NCBI GenBank assembly: GCA_949358305.1
Contig: OX442319.1
Coordinates: 1 to 64,000, forward strand
DNA: 64,000 nucleotides
Reading direction: 5' to 3'
Origin: Strigamia acuminata
Lineage: Eukaryota > Arthropoda > Chilopoda > Geophilomorpha > Linotaeniidae
The translations under genes and the position numbers were made by a program. Positions within the stretch are counted from its first letter, which is position 1; each line of letters begins with the position of its first letter. This document shows, piece by piece, positions 48,425-59,880 of this stretch. Under the pieces are notes generated by a model. The model was not told where the DNA came from, did no database searches, and was given only the letters and a program-made list of their open reading frames with translations.

Positions 48425-50505
48425 TGATTGTGGTCGTGGGCGTGGTCCATTGACCGAGAAATCACACAAAGCATCAAACTTACTTACCAACGAACACGAG
48501 GTGGTAGTGAGGATCAGACGGAAGATGAAACGCGCGCGTTTGATATAAGCTGCCGAACCAAAGTGTGTGTATGTCGTGAGCGGCTGATGTGACATCTGGT
48601 GGCAGTCCGAGAACGATTTAAGTTTGAACTATGGAGCGTTGGCGAATGAACGGGTCTCTCTCGTTGGCAATCCTCGTTGTTCCGACGAATCCTGCTATCG
48701 CCGTCTTTGTGGTCCTCGTCACGGTCGTCGTTTTTATTTAACTCGAAACGAACGTTAATACTAAGTTTCCAATGTGCGTAGACGCGCGTGATTCGCGCGT
48801 TTTCCACATGTGGTGCCCCCGTCACGCGTGAATACAAAACGTCGACCCAATAAATTCCGAAACTGGGCTAATCTTGTTTTATTCGCCCATGTGCGCTTAC
48901 CCATATATTTTGTTTTTCAGTTTGTGGAAAAGTTCATTGCCTGTGGTTTTCGGCGCGTACATGGCAAACGCGGGAAAATTTGCGGTGGTAGCGCGCTTTG
49001 GTGGCAATAAAAAAAAAAAACACCATAATGTTAAAAATGGGAATCCCGTCGGGTTTTTTTACGAAACATCTTGCAGAAGCTTATTTTTGAACAAATTGTT
49101 TGGGGCTGCCGGTGCTTGTCGGCGCCAGCTGCCCCGTATTCTGTACAGAGAGAGACGTTCAAAAGAACATCTATTAACTCATACAGTAGAAAAACCACAG
49201 AAGTGAGTAAAACAATCGCGGAAAACCAAAACCCTCCGGATTTCCGCGAGGGCCAGGATTGGTCTGGATTACTGGAATCACTCTCGAAGCCCGTCGAATG
49301 CGTTGATGGAGATTCGCACCAACTACGACAGCGCGTGGCAACTGGAAGGTGAAATTAAAATATAAAACGGCGGATATTTTACAAAACTTTTGTATCGGTC
49401 GTTTGGTACAAAGATAATGTGATTAACTATTGGAATACGAACCGCGAAACCGATACCACGATCCGAAATTTAAACTTTAATCGTCCACCCATTGTCGATC
49501 GCCAGACATCTATAAGCGATAGGTGCGCCCTTTTCATTTTCGTGTCGCTCCCCCAGAGTTTGTGGGTCTAACCTGACCTAATCTTACCCAATTCGAATCT
49601 GAATTTGAATCTAAATTTTGCGTTTTCTTTATCGTTTCAACATTATACGAGTTTCCTTTTGTTAAACAATTATGTTTTGAATTTTCGTAAGTGGTTGGTT
49701 AATTGCGTCCCGGTGCGTTGCCATAAACACAAAGCACTCTGCGGGCATTTATCCACGTTGACGGACATTATTATCGACGCCCGCGTCGAAAGACCGTGTC
49801 GAGCTCATCGGCATCGCATCACACGCAATATCGCGCGCGCGAACGCGCTTGTGCGAGTATGTACGTCGCCGGGGACTCGGCTTCGCGGTCGCGCATCGAC
49901 GTCAAAACACGCCGTATCGGTGTGCGGATGTTTTCTATGCCCACAACGAACCGAATCTGTCGGACGCGAGTAGAATGCACGTCAAGAGGTTTAGACTAAC
50001 GGATGAGTGTCGATGTGGGAGCTTATTTTTGGGACGAGTCGTCGGGGTTGCCGCCGCCGTCGCCACCGCTCAACGAGCCCAACTGTCATTTATTTATTTA
50101 TTTATTAATTTTTTTTTTTTTTTGACCGGCCCGAAGGCCAGTCTGAGACCGAGACCCGCCGACCGACCATTGGATGGTAGGCGAGTCGACCAACAGAAAA
50201 TGGCGACGAACATTTCGGGAGGCGGAACCACACCAACGACCGACCGACCATTTGGTACTCAACAGGTACTCCGGTCTCGATCTGAAGAACGTCCGCAAAG
50301 TCTATCGAATGCGATGACCGCGACTCGCGTCTACCGCGACGGTACATGGTCCCCGGGAAATGATTTAAAAATGTAAAACGACGGTTGTTTTGTAAAACTT
50401 TTATTCGAATCTGTCGCAACGAAGATAAAATGATTAACGGTTGGAAGGCGAGCCGCGAAATCAGTTCTACGACAGGGGAATTAAAATTTTAACCGTCTTT
50501 CTTTT
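48349..50505. repeat. Hairpin-repeat copies upstream of the tandem array
   Basis: A (GA)n run at about 48395-48420 lies near the start of the small finger gene. Repeat copies follow, with GGGGCTGCCG ... GCTGCCCC at about 49105, CCTCCGGATTTCCGCGAGG at 49232, and a module ending in GACCGGCCCGAAGGCCAGTC at about 50123. No coding exon is supported. Confidence 0.55.
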
Positions 50506-50509
50506 TCGG

Positions 50510-50706
50510 GTGATTTTTTTTACTCCGTACCGATCGCCACGTCAGACACGAGTAGGATGCACGCGACCGCGCGCACGTTTAAACGAACGAACGAACGAAC
50601 GGATGCCGACGCGGAAACTTATTTTCGGGGCGAGTCGTCGTGGCTGTCGTTGCTGTCGCTACCGCCGCCGCTCAGCGACCCCAGTTGCCCCAATTTTACG
50701 GCCAAT

Positions 50707-50737
<31 letters not shown>

Positions 50738-51961
50738 TTTTGACCGGCCCGAAGGCCAGTCTGAGAGACACGGGATGAACGCGCACAAATGCCACATCAT
50801 CGACCGGACGCTGAAGCATCGACCGTTTACTCGGTCGAGGAAATTTTAAACTATATAACCATCGACCGGTCAGTTGGGGAGGCGCGCCCGGTACTATACG
50901 AGACGGTCCGCCCCGATCTGAAAACGCTCGCCGAACCCGCAGAACGCGTTCGGTGAGACTCGCGTCGACTACGACGACGCGAGACCCCCGGAAGATGAAA
51001 ATAAAATACGAAACGGCTGATTTTCTGTGAAATTTTTATTACGACGAGTTGCGACGAAGATAACCTAATTAACGGTTGAAGCACGGACCGCAAAGTCGGT
51101 TCCACGACCGAAGAATTAAAATTTTAATCGTTTTTCCTTTTGCGTGTGATATTTTTTTTTAACCCCGTACCGATCGCCACACTGGACACGAGTAGAATGC
51201 ACGCGACCGCACGCGCTGCGGGGTTTAGACGGACGAAGGGATGCCGGTGCGGGAGCTTATTTTCGGGGCAAGTCGTCGGGGCTGCCGCTGTCGTCGCCGC
51301 TCAACGACACCATTTGCCCCTATTCTCGTCGGGACGGGCGCGTTCTATTTCCGATTTATTTGTTTCTTCATTTATTTATTATTTTGACCGTCCCGAAGGC
51401 CAGTCTGAGACCGAGAGAGCGAGGAAGGCGTTCAAGAAGGACGCCTACAGCCACTGGAAGCGAGAACCCGGCTACCACGCCGCCCGGCGGGTACTGAGCC
51501 GCTCGACCGAGCGGCGGGCCCGAGTTCCGCTGGCGATCTGAAAGTGTTGGCAAAACCCATCGAACGTGTTGAGGAAGACTCCCATCGACTGGGACGGCGC
51601 GAGACCCCCGGAAGATGAAAATAAAATACGAAACAACGGATTCCCTACAAATTTTTTTTCCCGGTAAATTACGACGAAGATAATCTAATTAACGGTTAAA
51701 GTACGAACCGCAGAGTCGGTGCCACGACCGGAGAATTAAAAATTTAATCGTCTTTCTTTTTCGGGTGATATTTTTTACTCCGTACCGATCGCCACGTCAG
51801 ACACGAGTAGGATGCACGCGACCGCGCGCACGTTTAAACGAACGAACGAACGAACGGATGCCGACGCGGAAACTTATTTTCGGGGCGAGTCGTCGTGGCT
51901 GTCGTTGCTGTCGCCACCGCCGCCGCTCAGCGACCCCAGTTGCCCCAATTTTACGGCCAAT

Positions 51962-51992
<31 letters not shown>

Positions 51993-53216
51993 TTTTGACC
52001 GGCCCGAAGGCCAGTCTGAGAGACACGGGATGAACGCGCACAAATGCCACATCATCGACCGGACGCTGAAGCATCGACCGTTTACTCGGTCGAGGAAATT
52101 TTAAACTATATAACCATCGACCGGTCAGTTGGGGAGGCGCGCCCGGTACTATACGAGACGGTCCGCCCCGATCTGAAAACGCTCGCCGAACCCGCAGAAC
52201 GCGTTCGGTGAGACTCGCGTCGACTACGACGACGCGAGACCCCCGGAAGATGAAAATAAAATACGAAACGGCTGATTTTCTGTGAAATTTTTATTACGAC
52301 GAGTTGCGACGAAGATAACCTAATTAACGGTTGAAGCACGGACCGCAAAGTCGGTTCCACGACCGAAGAATTAAAATTTTAATCGTTTTTCCTTTTGCGT
52401 GTGATATTTTTTTTTAACCCCGTACCGATCGCCACACCGGACACGAGTAGAATGCACGCGACCGCACGCGCTGCGGGGTTTAGACGGACGAAGGGATGCC
52501 GGTGCGGGAGCTTATTTTCGGGGCAAGTCGTCGGGGCTGCCGCTGTCGTCGCCGCTCAACGACACCATTTGCCCCTATTCTCGTCGGGACGGGCGCGTTC
52601 TATTTCCGATTTATTTGTTTCTTCATTTATTTATTATTTTGACCGTCCCGAAGGCCAGTCTGAGACCGAGAGAGCGAGGAAGGCGTTCAAGAAGGACGCC
52701 TACAGCCACTGGAAGCGAGAACCCGGCTACCACGCCGCCCGGCGGGTACTGAGCCGCTCGACCGAGCGGCGGGCCCGAGTTCCGCTGGCGATCTGAAAGT
52801 GTTGGCAAAACCCATCGAACGTGTTGAGGAAGACTCCCATCGACTGGGACGGCGCGAGACCCCCGGAAGATGAAAATAAAATACGAAACAACGGATTCCC
52901 TACAAATTTTTTTTCCCGGTAAATTACGACGAAGATAATCTAATTAACGGTTAAAGTACGAACCGCAGAGTCGGTGCCACGACCGGAGAATTAAAAATTT
53001 AATCGTCTTTCTTTTTCGGGTGATATTTTTTACTCCGTACCGATCGCCACGTCAGACACGAGTAGGATGCACGCGACCGCGCGCACGTTTAAACGAACGA
53101 ACGAACGAACGGATGCCGACGCGGAAACTTATTTTCGGGGCGAGTCGTCGTGGCTGTCGTTGCTGTCGCCACCGCCGCCGCTCAGCGACCCCAGTTGCCC
53201 CAATTTTACGGCCAAT

Positions 53217-53247
<31 letters not shown>

Positions 53248-53470
53248 TTTTGACCGGCCCGAAGGCCAGTCTGAGAGACACGGGATGAACGCGCACAAAT
53301 GCCACATCATCGACCGGACGCTGAAGCATCGACCGTTTACTCGGTCGAGGAAATTTTAAACTATACAACCATCGACCGGTCAGTTGGGGAGGCGCGCCCG
53401 GTACTATACGAGACGGTCCGCCCCGATCTGAAAACGCTCGCCGAACCCGCAGAACGCGTTGGGTGAGACT
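50510..53470. repeat. 1255-bp tandem repeat array, about 2.4 copies
   Basis: Segments beginning at about 50510, 51765 and 53020 are almost identical, with a period of exactly 1255 bases judged from repeated landmarks. Each period is itself two related half-units of about 620 bases with the same motif order: CCGTACCGATCGCCAC, an Arg/Gly-like GC-rich block, the GGGGC hairpin, (TTTA)n, the GGCCCGAAGGCC hairpin, then GAAGATGAAAATAAAATAC. Open frames inside are by-products of the repeat. Confidence 0.9.
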
Positions 53471-55370
53471 CGCGTCGACTGCGACGACGCGAGACTCCCG
53501 GAAAGTGAAAATAAAATACGAAACGATTGATTTTCTGTAAAAATTTTATTATGACGAGTTGCGACGAAGATAACCTAATTAACGGTTAAAGCACGAACCG
53601 CAAAGTCGGTTCCACGACCGGAGAATTAAAATTTTAATCGTCTTTCCTTTTGCGTGTAATATTTTTTTTTTACCCCGTACCGATCGCCACACCGGACACG
53701 AGTAGAATGCACGCGACCGCACGCGCGCTGCGAGGTTTAGACGGACGAAGAAATGCCGGTGCGGGAGCTTATTTTCGGGGCGAGTCGTCGGGGCTACCGC
53801 CGCCGCTGCCGCCGCTCAACGACGCCACCCGCCCCTAGTCTCGCCGGGACGGGAGCGTTCTATTTCCGATTTATTCATTTATTTGTTATTTTGACCGGCC
53901 CGAAGGCCAGTCTGAGCCCGAGACCGATTGGGGACCTGTCGACCACCCATTTGGAGCACAAGCATAAATACCGCACCACCGACCGATCCTCGGGTGGGAG
54001 AGGCGAATGCCATCTTGTCATCAAACGGGGATCGAGCGGCGCACGAGACAGGGGCGACGGCCCTCTCACTTTGGTCTCGATCTGAGGATCCCCTCAAAAT
54101 CCGTAGAACGCGATGATTGAAACTAACGCCTACTACGACGGCACGAGACCCCCGGAAGATGAAAATAAAATGCATAACGGCTGATTTTCTATAAAATTTT
54201 TATTCCAACGAATTACGACGAAGATAACCTAATTAACGGTTAAAGCACGAGCCGCAAAGTCAGTGCCACGACCGGAGAATTAAAATTTTAATCGTCTTTC
54301 TTTTTCGGGTGATATTTTTTTTATCCCGTATCGATCGCTACATCGGACACGGGTAGAATGCACGCGACCGCGCGCACATTTAAATAAACGAACGGGTGCC
54401 GATACGAGAGCTTATTTTTTGGGACGAGTCGTCGGGGTTGCCGCCGCCACCACTGCCACCGTTCAGCGACCCCAACCGCTTTTATTCGCCGGGACGGATG
54501 CGTTCTATTTTCCGACTCGTTTATTTATTTATTTATTTTTTGACCGGCCCGAAGGCCAGTCTGAGACCGAGAGAGGCGTTTCTTTAGTGAAGACGCATAC
54601 GCCATACGCGAGAACCCGGCTACCACGCCACTCGGCGGGTACTGCGCCGCTCGACCGAGCGGCGGGCCCGAGTTCCGCATTCGATCTGAAAGCGTTCGTG
54701 AAGCCCGTCGAACGTGTTCGGGAAAACTCTCGTCCACTACGACGGCGCGAGACCCCCGGAAGATGAAAATAAAATACAAAACGATTGATTTTCTGTAAAA
54801 ATTTTATTATGACGAGTTGCAACGAAGATAACCTAATTAATGACTGGAGCACACGGCGCGAAATTAATCCTATGATCGGGAAATGCATTTATATTTTTTA
54901 AAGACTCTGGTTTGACCAGGCACGAACGTTTATGTACGAGATCCAACGTCCGATCACGTGACATGTGATATATTTCGCAAAACCACCACGCCGTTTCTCC
55001 AAATTAGGTTTTCACGAAACTCGATTCTATTTTTACCCACGTGGTCACGTGCCCTTCCCGATATCAAAATCGCGTTTTAGCGAAACCCGAAGTTTCGTTT
55101 TTAATCGGCTGTTTTTGTTGGACACGAAGAAGCGTTATAGCGCGATCGCGCTAAGCGAGATTTGTAAAGTTGAGGATGCGTTACAACGCGTTTTCAAAAA
55201 ACGGTTTGCCAAGAATGATAAAACACGCGCGATCGTGCGGATTGTACGAATAGGTGAAATCCGCAGAATCCGCCACGAGACTGCGAACAGGGGGTCAAGG
55301 TATAGGCCGCCGTAATGTTAAATATAGGGTCCCTTTCGCACTCCGCGAAATCCGCATGCGCGCCATAAGG
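53471..55370. repeat. Diverged copies continuing the array, then unique DNA
   Basis: Further half-units with the GGCCCGAAGGCC hairpin at about 53900 and 54545. About 54950-55370 has no recognisable gene; the last part resembles 30150-30220. Confidence 0.5.
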
Positions 55371-55371
55371 T

Positions 55372-55596
55372 TACAGAACAGTATATTAAACCTAAAGCTT
55401 TGGCTTTACGACGCTTGTATTTCTTCTTCTCCTTATCTCCGGCTGTTTTAAGGAAATCTTCCTCCTCTTCTTCCGTTACGTGTTCCCACAATTCCTCGCT
55501 TCGGAGTACCATGCGCATTGAGCGCTGCCAAAGTTCGTAGTTTCCTACGCTAAGGATGGGAAGACGTCCTGGATTTCCGTCTGCGGACTTCGACAT
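55372..55596 (-). pseudogene. Truncated copia gag
   Basis: From ATG 55596 the first 75 or so residues match the gag start of the intact copia (NYELWQRSMRMVLRSEELWE; KKYKRRKAKALG). Similarity stops at IYCSV, where unrelated DNA begins. No functional product expected. Confidence 0.8.
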
Positions 55597-56467
55597 GACG
55601 TGGAGTTACGAAACAACCCGTAGCAAAACACACTGGATGGAGAATGGTACAATTGGAGCACTTGACGGTCTCGGTGCACAATATCGCGTAGCACTACACA
55701 AATACGGCGCACTAATCGGAGCACTGTCAAAGCGGATATCAATCGAATTGGGCGACCACTTCTGAAGTGGCCAAATAACCCTAGCCAGCCAACACACAGG
55801 GGTCCGTTCGCCTGCCTGGAGGCGCGGGAGTACCTGTTGGCCACGGTAAGCACTGGCTAGGAATGAGTTAATGCGGTAGTTCCGACTGGAACAGAAGAGC
55901 AAAAACTATTCTAAAGGACCCACAAAAACTTAATACGACCTTAAATACTAACAAGCTAATTACGACAACTGAAAGGCAAGTATTAATTAGTGTGATGAGA
56001 CGTTGCGCCAATCTAGAGATGAAAATGGCGTAGTTGCGCATTTAAATGCGAAAATCGTCGAAAATCGTCGTTTCTTCGAGAAAAATCGTCGATACAACGA
56101 CCGTACACGGTGTACTAAGTCGGGAATTAGTCCAAATCGTCGTTCACGCTGTGTAAAACGGGTTTCCAACGTTGATTCTCGTTGGAAAATGGCGAAAATC
56201 TGAAAATAAATTGAAATTCGTCTCGAAAATTGCGAAACCCGCAGAAATCCGGACGAAATTAAATGAAAAATCGTAGAGCTGGTCGTGCAGACTACGTGAG
56301 AACGTCGGCGTGTCGTCTCGAACGTTCTAGAGACGAAAATCGTCGCGGAAATCGGCGCAATCTGCAAATAGAAAATTTATCGCAAATTCGCGAATTTCGC
56401 GAAAATGGCGATAAAAATTAGCGGTTTCGGCGTGCTGCAAGGATAGCAACCACCCTCTGCTACCACT

Positions 56468-56937
56468 TGTAGCAGAGGAGTGCGCTCACAGTATGAAATA
56501 CTGTGTGTGGAAGCGAGTTTAAATGCCGAAACACGGCTAATATGAGCGCAATGACGTGCGCGCACTTCCAGCGCTTGAAAATGGTGGAAAATGAAGTCAC
56601 TGCACTCTAAAGTGCTCATAAGTGACAAACACAATGTAAAAATAAACTAAATGTTTAATAAAAACGAAAATGCTTACATAATGTGGTCCATTTAGGTGGA
56701 GAAAACACATGAGTGCTTGCTGGCATGCAAGCGGCCATTGTGATTGAGAAAAACATACAAGTGACACCATCTGGTGTTGGAAAAAGTAAACTAATACTAA
56801 CATGATGCAGGCGGCATTATGCCCAATGTTAAATAATGAAATAAATCCTAATAAATACACTAGGCTGCATAATGCAGTAATACTTTAAGAAATGCGCAAA
56901 ACAAGTACGGAGGACTGTTTGGCATCGATAAACAACA
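56468..56937 (-). repeat. 5' LTR of the truncated copia
   Basis: 470 bp, TGTAGCAGAGG ... AACAACA. Its outer end lies three bases from the TK copy 2 stop codon (56941-56943), so TK transcripts would run straight into it. Confidence 0.9.
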
Positions 56938-56940
56938 GGT

Positions 56941-57486
56941 CTATGGCCGCGCCGCGAAACACGCGCAACATGACGGAACGTATTTGTCGGCGCCCCCGAT
57001 CACTACAACGTCCTCTTCGCCCGACGTCCGCTTCGTGAACGCCGCTTCCCTTCGGCACCGGTAGCACGTCGCCTCGAGTTTCACGACGTGCTCCGACTTC
57101 GGCAGCAATTCGCACACGTGTCCGAACGGGTTTCGTTTAAAGTCCCCGTCGAGGGCCGCGACTATCACGGTCTTCCCTTTCTCCGCCATTTCTTGACAGA
57201 ACGGGACCAGGTCGTCGAAAAATTGACCCTCGTCGATGCCGATGGTTTCGAACTTTTCCGACTGTTCTCGAGCTTCCGCTAAGTCCCCGATCACGCGCGC
57301 CGCTCTCGAGACTCCGGGGTGGGTGACGACTTCCGATGAACCGTGGCGATCGTCGATCTTCGGCTTCAATAGCAGCGCCTTTCTCCCTTCGAGGCGCCTC
57401 AGGAGCTCCGTCGTTTTCCCCGCGAACATGGGCCCGATTATCAATTGGATGCCGCCTCGCGGCTCGTTCTCGGGCGCGAGGGACAT
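56941..57486 (-). CDS. TK1-like: Thymidine kinase, TK1/type II family (copy 2), 181 aa
   Basis: Same enzyme as at 40.2 kb: P-loop GPMFAGKTTELLRR, IDEGQFF, ALDGDF, zinc-lobe pairs CYRC and CCAC with IGGADKYVPS between. The start ATG 57486 follows a 3' splice site by eight bases (TTAG|ACGCGACGGCATG); the longer upstream open frame is intron and a GGC repeat. Copies differ at many positions, mostly in the lasso region and C-terminus, so the duplication is not recent, but all catalytic residues are kept in both. The C-terminus is four residues shorter than copy 1 and the stop is followed after three bases by a copia LTR, so the original 3' UTR is lost. Divergent from the 58.7 kb gene. Confidence 0.9.
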   Translation of the reverse strand: MSLAPENEPRGGIQLIIGPMFAGKTTELLRRLEGRKALLLKPKIDDRHGSSEVVTHPGVSRAARVIGDLAEAREQSEKFETIGIDEGQFFDDLVPFCQEMAEKGKTVIVAALDGDFKRNPFGHVCELLPKSEHVVKLEATCYRCRREAAFTKRTSGEEDVVVIGGADKYVPSCCACFAARP

Positions 57487-57794
57487 GCCGTCGCGTCTAA
57501 GCGAATAAATAGATAAACAAATAGGCGAATAAACGAGTCGGTGAAAATGCGAGTCGGGGCAACGAAACCGATTGGTTTGAACCGAGTTCGATGTCGACGA
57601 AAACAGAAAAAAAAAAAAATGGCGGCGGTGGCGGCGGTGGCGGCGGTGGCGGCGGTGGCGGCGGTGGCGCTGTGCGAGTTCTCGTCCGTTCGTGTGTGCG
57701 CGAGAAAACAAACTTTTACTTAAATTTGCTGGCCAGTTTGTCGATGCAAATTAAAAGAAAAAAAACGAAAAAATAAATAAAATAAATAACTTAA

Positions 57795-57826
<32 letters not shown>

Positions 57827-58199
57827 AAAGAGAACCGAATCTTTCGATTCTCTCCCATCCTCCCGTTGTCTTACGAGAGGATGTTGCTACGCGGAGGTCG
57901 TGTAATGTAAACATATTTATTTTCTTTTCAATCATCAAATCAGATCGTCAAACTGGAGAAACGAAACGTCGGCGGAAGCGGGATCCGAACACGGGACCCA
58001 CGACTCCGTACAGTAGATCACTCTACCCACTCGGCCGGCCCGGCCAAGCGATAAGACCAGCTTTTCCGAGCCTTTTCTGCGTTTCGTGTACACACGAATC
58101 GACCGAGCGAGACGGACGCAACGGATCTTATTAAATTTATTTATTTTTTTCAATTGTTCGTCATTCGAATCGGTCGTGAGACATTTTAATTTCAAATGC
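57487..58199. other. Divergent TK2/exon-repeat gene interval
   Basis: Holds a GGCGGT hexamer repeat (about 57620-57668) just upstream of TK2, (TAAA)n at about 57795-57827 and a SINE-like unit at 57955-58045. A probable bidirectional promoter region. Confidence 0.45.
57955..58045 (-). mobile_element. tRNA-derived SINE-like unit
   Basis: On the minus strand GGCCGAGTGGGTAGAG (A-box-like) and GTGTTCGGATCCCG (B-box-like) with tRNA spacing. Related to units at 8.9 and 36.9 kb. Confidence 0.5.
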
Positions 58200-58392
58200 G
58201 GGATTAAATAGTTGCGTTTTATCACCGGCCCGGGTGGCGAGCGGACGGGGTTACCAACCGCACGGTGCCGTAGGCCGAGAGCGCGAAGAGAGTCGCCGTG
58301 TTTCCAAATTACGTCGCCGAACGTCGCTCTACGCACAGACGGTCACCGCACGCGACTCGCACCACACTCGAGGACACTCGGACAACCCAAAA
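58200..58392 (+). other. Probable noncoding first exon of the 58.7 kb gene
   Basis: Ends at donor CCAAAA|GTGAGTAA; homologous to 43441-43625 upstream of the 43.9 kb gene, including a degenerate tRNA-like beginning. Confidence 0.45.
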
Positions 58393-58609
58393 GTGAGTAA
58401 TTAGTCGCTTCATTGTCACAGTTGTCAATTAATCGATCGAACAATCGGTCAATTATCTCCCCAACTACGTGCTTGTCGACGCATGTGCGCGAGCACGGAC
58501 GCCGGAATTGGTTTCGGTCCGGTATCCATCGCCGCTCGCCCGCTCACTCGCTCACTCGCGTGTTTGACAGATTTGCAACCCCGACCCTCTCTTATTATTA
58601 TTATTATTA

Positions 58610-58643
<34 letters not shown>

Positions 58644-58672
58644 CATTAAATTCTACTTCTACGTTCCAGGCA

Positions 58673-59454
58673 ATGAGCGGAAACAACGGCGGTGGTATCG
58701 ACAGCGATGGTGGCGGCAGCGGCAGCGGCAGTGGTAGCGGCAGCGGCAGCGGCAGCGGCAGCGGCAGCGGCAGCGGCAGCGGCAGCGGCAGCGGTAGCGG
58801 CAGCGGCAGCGGCGGCAGCGGCAGCGGCAGCGGCAGCGGCAGCGGCAGCAGCAGCAGCAGCAGCAACAGCAACAACAACAACAACAACGACAACAACGAA
58901 CACGGCATCGGTGGCGATTCGAGGTGAGAGATTCGACCGACCGGTTTTGTCCCGTTTGTCTGTTCGGTTCTTTATTTTTTCATTTATTTATTTATTTTAT
59001 TTTTTTTTTTTTCGTGTTTTTGTTTATTTGATCGGTCGATCGATTGGTTCGATTCGATTTGTTTGATTGATTGATTGATTGATTGATTTATTTATTTATT
59101 TGTTTGTTCATTTATAGTCGAGCCCACGGTAGCGCCTCTGTACCGGCACGCTCCGCGACTGCCGATGCGGCGAGGCCGAGGTAAATTGCTTCGATTCGAC
59201 GTTTTGTCCAATTTGGTTGATTGATCGGTCGACCGACTTATTTGTTTATTTATTTATTTGTTTATTTATTTATTTGTATATATATATATATATATTTTTT
59301 TTTTCAAGTCCACTCCGCGGATGGGGGCGCATCACACTGATGGCCCACCGGCTGGGGTTCCCGGCGCCCGGGCCGAACGGGTCGAGACACCCGACACCGA
59401 AGTAAGTCAATTCGATTCGACGTTTTGTCAGATTTGATCGACCGATCTATCTAT

Positions 59455-59501
<47 letters not shown>

Positions 59502-59880
59502 TAGCGGGCTCCACGGGCGCGCCGCGTTGGTCGCGCGACTTAGGGCCACTGGGTTGATGAGGCCAAGACTCTCTGCGCCGAGGTAAATCGATTCGACTCG
59601 ACGTTTTGTCCGATTTGATCGATCGATTTGCTTATTTATTTATTTAATTTGTTGATTTATTCGTCTATTCGTCCATTTATTTATTTATAGTCGACCCCGT
59701 GGACGCGCCGCGCTGATCGCGCGACTCACCGCCGCCGAGCCGACTGGACCGAGGCTCCCGACGCCGAGGTAGGTAATTCGGCCAAACGTTTCGATTCGCC
59801 GGCCCGTCTATCTATCTGTTTATTTAATTTGTGTAATTAATTTGATATTTTTTCTCAGGGACCCGCAGCCAGACCCGTAG
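58673..59880 (+). CDS. Exon-repeat protein with Gly-Ser-rich start (I/L/J/K family), 6 exons, 194 aa
   Basis: Exons 58673-58923, 59118-59180, 59309-59401, 59505-59582, 59691-59768 and 59859-59880 (TAG). All introns are phase 2, all internal exons are multiples of three, and exons 4 and 5 are exactly 78 bases. Exon 1 encodes a Gly-Ser repeat then Asn-rich stretch, coded by an AGCGGC microsatellite. The later exons encode units such as SRPRGRAALIARLTAAEPT... ending Pro-x-Pro-Arg; the mini-exon encodes DPQPDP. Paralogue of the 43.9 kb gene, with shared first noncoding exon and 3' flank. Exon length suggests copy-number change of the 78-base unit within the family. Probably disordered and basic; function unknown. 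Confidence 0.62.

Larger units (their letters stand above)
55370..56937 (-). mobile_element. 5'-truncated-to-gag copia fragment with its 5' LTR
   Basis: Minus-strand relic: LTR 56468-56937, primer site 56455-56465 (TGGTAGCAGAG on the minus strand), leader, then the first part of gag, ending abruptly at about 55370. The protease, integrase, RT, RNase H and the other LTR are missing. Its LTR is closely similar to that at 62465-62935. Confidence 0.85.

Noticed and set aside
50557-54085. Repeated open frames of 61-133 codons in the tandem array
   Set aside because: They appear in several frames of each repeat unit, differ at stops in diverged copies, and show no domain or splice context.
28861-54560. 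Hammerhead or other self-cleaving ribozyme in the hairpin repeat
   Set aside because: The CTGAGA near the GGCC hairpin does not match the hammerhead core CUGANGA ... GAAA, and no other ribozyme core was recognised.
4641-57486. A piggyBac-herpesvirus composite (Teratorn-like) or an integrated large DNA virus
   Set aside because: The TKs are of the cellular TK1 type, and no capsid, polymerase, terminase or other core virus gene is visible; most genes have several introns. Kept only as an open alternative for the origin of the cassette.
57487-57711. N-terminal extension of TK copy 2 (His/Arg and Phe runs)
   Set aside because: It is intron and a GGCGGT repeat read in frame; the 3' splice site and ATG at 57486 give the normal start.
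8888-58045. Functional tRNA genes
   Set aside because: Box A and B are present but the acceptor and other stems do not pair well; SINE-like units fit better.
58646-58908. Long Ala, Leu/Pro and other single-residue-rich frames opposite or beside the Gly-Ser exon
   Set aside because: By-products of the AGCGGC microsatellite; only the Gly-Ser frame fits the splice phases.
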